A DNA stretch of 64,000 nt from Candidatus Cloacimonetes bacterium 4572_55 (lineage in GTDB: Bacteria > 4572-55). A program made the translations under genes and the position numbers. Each line of letters starts with the position of its first letter. Position 1 is the stretch's first letter. The stretch is from contig NBMB01000005.1 in assembly GCA_002084765.1 (NCBI GenBank), positions 1-64,000 of the forward strand, in the 5' to 3' direction. The notes beneath the pieces were generated by a model. The model ran no database searches. It had not been told where the DNA came from and saw nothing but the letters and a program-made list of their open reading frames with translations. Of the stretch, positions 56,915 through 64,000 are shown in pieces.

Positions 56915-59900
56915 ATGAGATTTATTGCAGATTTACATATCCATTCTCATTTTTCAAGGGCGACCGGAAAAAATCTGAATCCGGAGCAGCTTGATTATCG
57001 AGCAAGATTAAAAGGGGTGACCGTTGTCGGCTCGGGAGATTTTACGCATCCCGGTTGGCTGAGCGAGCTGAAGGAGAAATTGGAGCCAGCTGGGCCGGGT
57101 CTGTATGCGTTAAAATCGGATTATAGACAGGAAACCGGTATCCCGGCTTTTGCCGCTTCCCGCTGTCCTGTTCGATTTTTGCTGACTGCGGAGATCAGTT
57201 GTATCTATAAAAAAAGGGACAAAGTTCGCAAGGCGCACCACCTCCTTTTTGCGCCAGATTTTGCCGCTGCTGAGAGATTTCAATCCAAATTGTCCCGTCG
57301 GGAGTTCAACATCGCTTCCGACGGACGACCGATTTTGGGAATGGATTCCCGAGACCTTCTGGATATGACGCTCACGATATCGGATCGCGCGCTTTTTATC
57401 CCGGCTCATATCTGGACGCCCTGGTTCTCCGTCCTTGGCTCTAAGTCGGGATTTGACAGCATAAGAGAGTGCTTTGAAGATCTGGCGGATCACATCTACG
57501 CTGTGGAAACCGGGCTCTCCACAGATCCGCCCATGCACTGGATGTGCAGTTTTTTAGACCCGTACACGTTGATCTCCAACTCGGACGCGCATTCGCCGGA
57601 AAAGTTGGGACGCAACGCCAATATTTTCCAAACCGATCTGGATTACGACGCGATTGTCTCCGCGATCAAAACCGGTGATCCGAACCGCTTCGGTGGCACC
57701 ATCGATCTCTTCCCGCAAGAGGGGAAATATCACTACGACGGGCATCGAAAGTGCGGTATCTGCTGGGACCCGGTCGAGACGCTTCGGCATGATGAGATTT
57801 GTCCCGCTTGCGGCAAGCCGGTCACTGTCGGCGTGATGAACCGTATTGCGCAGTTGTCGGATCGCCCTCATAAAAAAGAGCGCGCAAACCGATTGCCTTT
57901 TCGCTCTATTATAACCCTGAAGGATATTTTATCCGAGATTCTCGGAGTCGGTCCCACGAGCAAAAGGGTGGACAGAGCATACCATGTTCTGCTGCAGAAA
58001 CTGGGATCGGAACTTTCCATTTTGTTGGATATCTCTCTTGACGAAATCAAAAGAAAGGGTGGGGAAATCCTCGCGGAAGCCGTGACCCGGATGCGAGAAC
58101 GTCAGGTTTACGTCAGGGAAGGATTCGACGGAGAATTTGGAAAAATTCAGGTGTTCCGACCCGGAGAATCGCGCGATAAGAGGCGATACAATCCGCTTGA
58201 ATTCGCTTCTGGATCATTGTTCAAGGCGCGCGCCGCAGCGAATCATCCACACGGTCATGAAACTTTCCAGAAACGCGCTCCAAAACGGAAATTTCTCAAT
58301 TTTTCTCTGGATGAATACAGACGGCTAAAGGGCGGATTGTCAAAATTAGAAGAGAATCTGGAGGTCTATAAGACCGAATATCACCCCAATACTGACCAGC
58401 GGCGATCAATCGATCAAAGGGAGGGGTCCGCATTGATTTTGGCTGGACCCGGAACCGGTAAAACCTATCTTTTGACGAGACGCATAGCCAGCTTGATCCA
58501 GTCGGGACACGCGATCCCAGAACAAATTTTGGCCATCACATTTACCAACAAAGCCGCTGACGCGCTACAGCGACGGCTTATTCCTTTGCTCGACGAGTCC
58601 AGGCCCAGACCTATGGTCGGCACCTTCCACCGCTTTGGTCTTTCCCTCTTGCGAGCGAATTCCGAGAGAGCGGGACGATCCAAAGACGCGGCTGTGATTG
58701 ATCAGGGCGACACACATTGGTTGCTGCGGTATCGTCTTGACAAGAGCGATCGGGAGGCAACGCGAGCGAGTCGATGGATCCGTAGCACCAAACAGCGGCT
58801 TTTGGCTGCGAACCAAATCGACGACCCGGATCAGGCAAGCCTTTTTGATCGATACGAGCGATTGTTGGCCGAGCTGAATCTTTATGATTTCGACGATCTG
58901 ATCTATCATCCGGCTCTTATGCTCGCCTCTTCTCCCGAACTTTTGCGGCAATATCGAGAAAAATATCAATGGATTTTGGTCGATGAATATCAAGACGTCA
59001 ATTATGCCCAGTATCAATTGATCCGCTTGTTGACCCCGGGTGAAAATCCCAATCTGACCACGATCGGCGATCCAAATCAGGCTATCTATGGTTTTCGTGG
59101 AGCCGATCCTGCGTTTATCCATCGCTTTATGACCGATTATCCCGAAGCCGTCCGGTACGGACTCCATCAGAGCTACCGCTGTTCCGACCGCATACTCAGG
59201 GGGTCTCGAAGTGTGTTGCAGAAAGATGGGGGTCACGAAAATACGCAAGAGTTGAAGGGGATGACGACCGGTCCGAGAATCCGTATGGTCCCGCATAAGA
59301 CCGACAAAAGCGAGGCTGAGTTTGTCGCACGGGAGATTGAGCGCATGATCGGAGGAGTGGGTTTTTTCTCACTGGATAGCGGCGTCAGTTCCGGGGAGTC
59401 GGAGGACGGAATCGAGAGCTTTTCCGATTTTGCGATTCTCTGTCGAACCCATCATCAGATAGACCCTGTGACAAAAGCCCTGCGCGATCACAACATTCCT
59501 TATCAGGCGATTGGCAGTGATCCTTTTTTCCGTCAAGAACCAATAAAATCGGTGATCGACATGCTGAGATTTTCGTATGATCCGAGCCAAAAATTCCTGC
59601 GGGATCGGCTCCGGCAACAGTTAAGCCCTTTCCAGATGGAGCGACTCCTGGACATGAAAGACGCCTCTTTGCTCGTTTGGATAAAGCGAATCATAGATCA
59701 AATTTTTTCGGAAACACAAGCCAAAAAACCGATTCCGTTCAGCAATCTTTTGCAGTTATGCCGAGATTATGATGATGATGATGATAAGAATATCTCCGGC
59801 TTTATCGACTTGATTGCTTTTGGTTCTGGCGTTGATCTGTACCAACCCAGAGCCGAGCGGGTCAGCGTGATGACACTTCACGCCTCAAAAGGTTTGGAAT

Positions 59901-60202
59901 TTTCCGCGGTTTTTATAATCGGCTGCGAGGAGGGTTTGATCCCATATTCTCTTTTTAAAAAATTTGAAAAAGAAAATGCGCATAAAAATGAGGAGCAGAG
60001 ATTGTTATATGTCGGCATGACCCGCGCCAGGCAATTTTTATATTTATCTCACTGTGAAAAAAGAATGATTCACGGACGAGAATATCATCTTTCTCGAAGC
60101 TCTTTCTTAGATCAAATTGGAGAGAATTTGGTTGAAAATCGGACGATAAACCTTCCCAAAAAAGAGCAAAATAGAAGCAAGCAATTGCCGTTAAAATTTT
60201 GA
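56915..60202 (+). CDS. EndoQ-like PHP nuclease fused to UvrD-type helicase
   Basis: This is a 1095-aa fusion. Residues 1-420 are an Endonuclease Q-like PHP domain: DLHIHSHFSRATG, a zinc ribbon CGIC...CPACGKP (near 283-305) and the GVMNRIAQLSDR segment. EndoQ cuts 5' of deaminated bases and abasic sites. Residues about 490-1080 are a superfamily 1 UvrD-like helicase with Walker A GPGTGKT (about 512), DEYQDVN (about 689), GDPNQAIYGFRGAD, VMTLHASKGLEF and GMTRARQFL. An Asp-rich spacer (DYDDDDDKN) is near 950. It is likely a one-protein incision-and-unwinding repair enzyme. Confidence 0.88.
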   Translation: MRFIADLHIHSHFSRATGKNLNPEQLDYRARLKGVTVVGSGDFTHPGWLSELKEKLEPAGPGLYALKSDYRQETGIPAFAASRCPVRFLLTAEISCIYKKRDKVRKAHHLLFAPDFAAAERFQSKLSRREFNIASDGRPILGMDSRDLLDMTLTISDRALFIPAHIWTPWFSVLGSKSGFDSIRECFEDLADHIYAVETGLSTDPPMHWMCSFLDPYTLISNSDAHSPEKLGRNANIFQTDLDYDAIVSAIKTGDPNRFGGTIDLFPQEGKYHYDGHRKCGICWDPVETLRHDEICPACGKPVTVGVMNRIAQLSDRPHKKERANRLPFRSIITLKDILSEILGVGPTSKRVDRAYHVLLQKLGSELSILLDISLDEIKRKGGEILAEAVTRMRERQVYVREGFDGEFGKIQVFRPGESRDKRRYNPLEFASGSLFKARAAANHPHGHETFQKRAPKRKFLNFSLDEYRRLKGGLSKLEENLEVYKTEYHPNTDQRRSIDQREGSALILAGPGTGKTYLLTRRIASLIQSGHAIPEQILAITFTNKAADALQRRLIPLLDESRPRPMVGTFHRFGLSLLRANSERAGRSKDAAVIDQGDTHWLLRYRLDKSDREATRASRWIRSTKQRLLAANQIDDPDQASLFDRYERLLAELNLYDFDDLIYHPALMLASSPELLRQYREKYQWILVDEYQDVNYAQYQLIRLLTPGENPNLTTIGDPNQAIYGFRGADPAFIHRFMTDYPEAVRYGLHQSYRCSDRILRGSRSVLQKDGGHENTQELKGMTTGPRIRMVPHKTDKSEAEFVAREIERMIGGVGFFSLDSGVSSGESEDGIESFSDFAILCRTHHQIDPVTKALRDHNIPYQAIGSDPFFRQEPIKSVIDMLRFSYDPSQKFLRDRLRQQLSPFQMERLLDMKDASLLVWIKRIIDQIFSETQAKKPIPFSNLLQLCRDYDDDDDKNISGFIDLIAFGSGVDLYQPRAERVSVMTLHASKGLEFSAVFIIGCEEGLIPYSLFKKFEKENAHKNEEQRLLYVGMTRARQFLYLSHCEKRMIHGREYHLSRSSFLDQIGENLVENRTINLPKKEQNRSKQLPLKF

Positions 60203-60669
60203 AAAAGTTGATCGGTTTCAACCTGATTTTCGAAAAAGTTCTGTACACCGAAAAGTGGGCATTTGCACGCGCCTCTTGGAATTATTCGTCAATAGAATTT
60301 CCACAAGAATTTACTTGAAGTGGTTTTTATAACTATTTTTTTTGTTTTGATATGACATAATACTTCTTAAAGTAATTTCTTAAGAAAATCCGCTTATGAT
60401 TTAACAAGAAAGCAATTAACCCATCAGTCATTTATATTTCGTTTTATTTTATAGCACTTTTTAGTCGAAAAGCAATGAAAGAAAATTCTTTAATTTTAAG
60501 CGAACGGTAAGACTTAAGGTCATTCTTGAAGTGAATCAAATTTTTGCTTGACAAAGCAAGCAGTTAGCTATAAAATGTCTTATCAAGTGGAAGAATATCG
60601 ATAATTCTCCCACTATGAGGGATATTTGAGGAAAAAAGATAGAGGAGAGGGCGTTCCGGCGAGGAATAT
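60203..60669. other. Intergenic region upstream of the division cluster
   Basis: This 467-bp gap contains the promoter at 60548-60576, an A+T-rich stretch, and a lone GGAATTATTCGTC near 60279 that resembles the end of the repeat family. No mraZ gene is present, although mraZ often precedes rsmH. Confidence 0.5.
60548..60576 (+). promoter_or_regulatory. Sigma-70-type promoter for the rsmH-ftsL-ftsI run
   Basis: TTGACA (60548-60553) and TAAAAT (60571-60576) are separated by 17 bp. TTGCTT and AAGCAA form an inverted repeat overlapping the -35 box (60545-60559), a possible operator. The promoter lies about 95 bp before the rsmH start. Confidence 0.6.
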
Positions 60670-61614
60670 ATGGCTATGATAGAAAACGGCTTCCACCAGC
60701 CGGTATTGGTGGACAAAGTAATCGAATTCCTGAACCTCGAGACTGGCAAGGTGTACATGGACGCCACGGTCGGAGGAGGAGGACATGCCGGGGCGATTCT
60801 GTCTGAGTGCGGTCCGTTTGGCGAAGTGATCTGCATCGATCGGGATCCCCACGCTATTGAGGCGGCGAGAAAATGGCTGACCCGCTTTCCGGAAAGCCGC
60901 TATCAGTTAATTCAACGGAACTTTTCTCATCTCACCGAAGTTCTTTCTGAACTTCAGACCCCCCGCGTGGACGGAGTGCTTTTTGATCTCGGAGTCTCGT
61001 CGTTTCAAATTAATGAGGCCGAAAGAGGTTTCTCTTTTGACAACGACGGCGCGCCTCTGGATATGCGAATGAGCCCATCAATCGAAGTAACCGCCCGAGA
61101 CTTAGTTAACGATTCGGGAACCAGCGAGCTTGCCCACATTTTTCGTAAATACGGTGAAGAAAACCATTCATATAAAATCGCCCGAGCTATTGAACAGGCT
61201 CGGAAGACACGCCCTATCGAGACAAGCGGAGACCTTATCAAAGTGATCGAGCGGGTGACAAGTGGAACCGATATTGTTAAAACAAAAGCGCGGATATTCC
61301 AAGCGTTGCGTATCCAAGTCAATAACGAACTGGACGCGCTGAAAGTCGCGCTGAAACAAGCGGTTGATTGTTTAAATCCCGGCGGACGGATAGTCGTTAT
61401 CTCTTATCACTCTTTGGAGGATCGGATTGTGAAAAATTTCTTCAGAGATATGGAGAGAGGCTGCACCTGTCCGCCGGATTTTCCTTATTGCGTCTGCAAC
61501 GGAACTCAGAAATTGTCGATTTTGACGCGCAAATTAGTTCGTCCCGCCGCGAAAGAGATCAAACAGAATTCACGATCGCGTAGCGCAAAACTGAGAGCCG
61601 CGAAACGAATCTGA
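60670..61614 (+). CDS. rsmH: 16S rRNA (cytosine(1402)-N(4))-methyltransferase
   Basis: RsmH (MraW) methylates C1402 of 16S rRNA and sits at the head of the division/cell-wall cluster. It starts NGFHQPVLVDKVIEFL. SAM-binding motif YMDATVGGGGHAG is near residue 30. DGVLFDLGVSSFQI, GERGFSF-like EAERGFSFDNDGAPLDMRM and the late SYHSLEDRIVKNFF are diagnostic. The length of 314 aa is standard. The ATG at 60670 has GAGGA 4 nt upstream. The ftsL-like gene follows after 24 nt. Confidence 0.96.
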   Translation: MAMIENGFHQPVLVDKVIEFLNLETGKVYMDATVGGGGHAGAILSECGPFGEVICIDRDPHAIEAARKWLTRFPESRYQLIQRNFSHLTEVLSELQTPRVDGVLFDLGVSSFQINEAERGFSFDNDGAPLDMRMSPSIEVTARDLVNDSGTSELAHIFRKYGEENHSYKIARAIEQARKTRPIETSGDLIKVIERVTSGTDIVKTKARIFQALRIQVNNELDALKVALKQAVDCLNPGGRIVVISYHSLEDRIVKNFFRDMERGCTCPPDFPYCVCNGTQKLSILTRKLVRPAAKEIKQNSRSRSAKLRAAKRI

Positions 61615-61638
61615 CGGAAAAAAAAACGGAGTTGTCAC

Positions 61639-62094
61639 ATGTCAAAGGTATATTATTCATCAATGCGGGAACGCCCTCTGGAAATGGAGGAAGAAAGAAC
61701 GCCGCAAAGTGGAGTCGCAGTTTATGGCTATCTCATTCTATTATTTAGTATAGCCATTCTGTTGATCACCTATATCTGGGAATACCATCAGGTTATGGAT
61801 ATATCGGATCAGATCCGTCAATCCGGTATACAAACGACCCGTTTACAGGAAATGAATCACACAATGATCGTTGAGATCGCGGGGCTTTCCACTCGTAGCC
61901 GCGTCCAACGCATGGCTTCCCAAGGATCAAACCTTGCCTATCCACAACCGGAATATGTGATCTGGAGCCAAAATTCTCGCGACCGATTCAGAGATTTTGA
62001 CAACAAGAGCGGCTCTTTCCTGGCAGGCGCGGGGGATTGGCTGACTCAATTCTTGTCAACTCGCTCTGTCGAAGCCAATAGCGAAAATAAATAA
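61639..62094 (+). CDS. ftsL: FtsL-like division protein
   Basis: This is a 151-aa bitopic protein. It has a short cytosolic N-terminus, one transmembrane helix (about 31-52) and a heptad-type periplasmic stretch (about 55-95: QVMDISDQIRQSGIQTTRLQEMNH). Sequence identity in FtsL is low, so the call rests on size, topology and position between rsmH and ftsI. The tail after residue 105 is longer than usual and polar. A promoter-free gap of 20 nt leads to ftsI. Confidence 0.75.
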   Translation: MSKVYYSSMRERPLEMEEERTPQSGVAVYGYLILLFSIAILLITYIWEYHQVMDISDQIRQSGIQTTRLQEMNHTMIVEIAGLSTRSRVQRMASQGSNLAYPQPEYVIWSQNSRDRFRDFDNKSGSFLAGAGDWLTQFLSTRSVEANSENK

Positions 62095-62114
62095 TTAACT
62101 CGTTGCCTATTTAT

Positions 62115-64000
62115 ATGATGCGTCCTGTGACACAAAGATTTCATGCTCGATTACAACTTCTTGCTTTTATCAGCGTTTTTTGCTGGGCGATTTTGGCCTT
62201 TCGGCTCGGAATAATCCAAATCGCTCGCGCGAATTATTATCAAGAGTTGGGCGCAAAAATGTCGGAAGAAAAGATCGAGCTTAAACCCCAACGAGGGAAT
62301 ATCTTTGACCGGAACGGCATCCTTCTGGCAACCGATGTGGACGCGGAGTCTTTTTTTGCCGTCCCAGATCAAGTCGATGATCCAGAACATATCGCACACG
62401 CGTTTTCGCTGTTTTGTAACGAAGATTACGACCGGATTATCGCCAATCTGAATAAACCGACTCAGTTCGTCTGGCTCTCCCGCCGCGTCGAAAAAGGAAT
62501 TGCGAGCGAAATTCGACGCAAAAAGCTCAAGGGCGTTCACTCCATTACCGACACAAAACGATACTATCCTCACAACGAAGTAGCGGCTCACATTTTAGGC
62601 TTTGTCGGCGATGACGGCGACGGGCTGGAAGGTATTGAGAAGCAATTCAACACCGAGCTTTCCGGCCAATCCGGATGGACCATACTCCTCAAAGACGCAC
62701 GAGGCAAAGACCGCTCCTTTCCCGATTCACCGCCGAAAAAGCCGATGGATGGACAAAATCTCTTTTTGACCATCGATGTTCATTATCAGGAAATCGTGGA
62801 GCAGGAGCTTCGTCGGGTGACGATGGAGCAGGAAGCCGAGGGAGGTATGTTTGTCTTAATGGACCCGAGGACCGGGGAAATCCTTGCCTCTGCGGTGCAG
62901 CCTACTTTTGATCTTAACAACGCGCATCAGACCGATGTAGCGGTTCGACGCAATCGGGTCGTGACCGACTCTTATGAACCCGGGTCTACCTTTAAATTTC
63001 TCACAGCGGCAATCGCCTTAGAGGAACAGGTGATGGAGCCAAACGCAGCCATCTACTGCGAGCAAGGGAGCTTTGATCTCGGCGTCCATGAATTCCATGA
63101 CGCAACCAAATATGGCTGGCTGACTTTTACACAAGTGATCGAAAAATCGAGCAATGTCGGGGTCTATAAGATTGCCAAAAAAATTGGCTCCCCGATGATT
63201 TATGAATACGCCCTGAAATTCGGATTCGGATGCGAGACCGGCAGTGGATTAACCGGCGAAACCCGAGGCACGCTACGCCCTCCATCCCAATGGTCGTCAC
63301 TGTCAATCATGGCGATTCCGATCGGTCAGGAGGTCTCTGTCACAGTGCTGCAACAGGTGACAAGTTTTTCCGTGATCGCCAATCACGGGGTGCTGTTGGA
63401 ACCGCAGATTTTGTATAAAACCGAGGATCAGAACGGACGGGTGGTTCAACAGGCAAAGCCAAAGGTAATTCGTCAGGTGATCTCTCAGCGAACAGCCGAT
63501 ATTCTTACTGGAATACTGACTGGCGTGGTCAAGAGAGGGACAGGAACTTCCGCTCAAATACCTGGAATTGAAATCGCCGGAAAAACCGGTACTGCGCAGA
63601 AAAAAATGCCCGGTATTCAAGGATACGCTCCCAATACTTATGTTGCCTCATTTCTCAGTTTTTTCCCGGCAGACGCGCCAAAATTGACCGCAATTGCCGT
63701 GATCGACGAGCCGAAAAAGCAGAGCTATGGAGGGGATGTCGCCGCGCCGCTTTTCAAAGCTGTAGCCCAAAGACTTATATCGACGTATGACATCCTTCCA
63801 AATTATATCCATACCGACGAGATTACGACTCAAAACTTCCCGCTGGTCATCTCGCGGGAAGGAGACGGTCATACGATTGTGACAAAAGACTGGCGTGGGA
63901 TGGCATTGACAGCGGCTCGGACGGATATTCGCTTAATGGGACTCTTTACAGAGACCATCGGCGATAAAACGGAACGGGTGTGGAGCCAGTTTCCAGACCC
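62115..64000 (+). CDS. ftsI: Division-specific transpeptidase FtsI/PBP3, cut by window end
   Basis: This class B penicillin-binding protein cross-links septal peptidoglycan. The frame is open to the window end (about 628 codons seen). It has a short cytosolic start and one membrane helix (about 15-35), then a PBP dimer domain (PQRGNIFDRNG near 62). The transpeptidase domain carries SxxK as STFK (EPGSTFKFL, about 293), SxN as SSN and KTG as GKTGTAQ (about 494). Near the end DWRGMALTAARTD suggests the start of a PASTA domain. There is an ATG at 62115 and another at 62118. It follows the ftsL-like gene by 20 nt. Confidence 0.93.
   Translation, partial: MMRPVTQRFHARLQLLAFISVFCWAILAFRLGIIQIARANYYQELGAKMSEEKIELKPQRGNIFDRNGILLATDVDAESFFAVPDQVDDPEHIAHAFSLFCNEDYDRIIANLNKPTQFVWLSRRVEKGIASEIRRKKLKGVHSITDTKRYYPHNEVAAHILGFVGDDGDGLEGIEKQFNTELSGQSGWTILLKDARGKDRSFPDSPPKKPMDGQNLFLTIDVHYQEIVEQELRRVTMEQEAEGGMFVLMDPRTGEILASAVQPTFDLNNAHQTDVAVRRNRVVTDSYEPGSTFKFLTAAIALEEQVMEPNAAIYCEQGSFDLGVHEFHDATKYGWLTFTQVIEKSSNVGVYKIAKKIGSPMIYEYALKFGFGCETGSGLTGETRGTLRPPSQWSSLSIMAIPIGQEVSVTVLQQVTSFSVIANHGVLLEPQILYKTEDQNGRVVQQAKPKVIRQVISQRTADILTGILTGVVKRGTGTSAQIPGIEIAGKTGTAQKKMPGIQGYAPNTYVASFLSFFPADAPKLTAIAVIDEPKKQSYGGDVAAPLFKAVAQRLISTYDILPNYIHTDEITTQNFPLVISREGDGHTIVTKDWRGMALTAARTDIRLMGLFTETIGDKTERVWSQFPD

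Overview
The window comes from a Gram-negative bacterium, probably of the Fibrobacteres-Chlorobi-Bacteroidetes side of the tree (for example a Calditrichota- or KSB1-like lineage). The outer-membrane evidence is a TonB-dependent receptor with an N-terminal carboxypeptidase-regulatory-like domain, a PorV/UPF0164-type protein, an EnvC-like murein protein and several lipoproteins. The phylum is an inference from gene content only. Coding density is high. I found no rRNA, tRNA, CRISPR array or transposase.

Layout. 0.3-5.7 kb: sulfate activation (cysD, cysN, cysC, cysQ) with an EnvC-like gene coupled to its end. 5.9-10.4 kb: a PAS histidine kinase, an HD phosphohydrolase and uvrB. 10.4-13.2 kb: an ABC-2 exporter operon on the minus strand. 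13.5-15.4 kb: a PDZ/membrane/PP2C phosphatase. 15.4-19.6 kb: an island with an OprC-like copper TonB receptor and a Cys-rich protein, followed by broken genes (a CDF transporter end, a Doc toxin end and a guaA start). 19.6-30.6 kb: mostly housekeeping (rdgB, hslU, purine nucleoside phosphorylase, accD) mixed with TPR and membrane proteins, including a TPR-metallopeptidase fusion. 30.8-39.7 kb: a PorV-type protein, a frameshifted propeller/SpoIIE sensor, a DUF502 protein, a fused S51-like/esterase protein, an ATP-grasp ligase and a small zinc-finger protein. 40.0-42.4 kb: a multi-GAF histidine kinase.

The most unusual region is a compact minus-strand operon at 55791-42404. In transcription order it holds an NNMT/PNMT-type methyltransferase, a PLP-dependent decarboxylase homologue, an NTT-type translocase fused to HEAT repeats and a cNMP-binding domain, a propeller-HAMP sensor with a degenerate PP2C-like end, a stand-alone cNMP domain, a second HAMP protein with a degenerate PP2C-like domain, a SyrD/PvdE-type peptide exporter, an SPFH protein and a PotD-like lipoprotein. 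I read this as a make, sense and export system for a small amine or amino-acid-derived compound. The product is unknown.

At 56.9-60.2 kb lies an EndoQ-UvrD fusion for repair. The window ends in a division and cell-wall cluster (rsmH, an ftsL-like gene, and ftsI running off the edge) behind a clear sigma-70-type promoter.

Intergenic DNA carries a family of short non-autonomous elements. They have CCTGSATTATTC-type inverted ends, and two copies show 4-bp target duplications. There are also several tandem arrays based on 'ccgcagatta'-type words.
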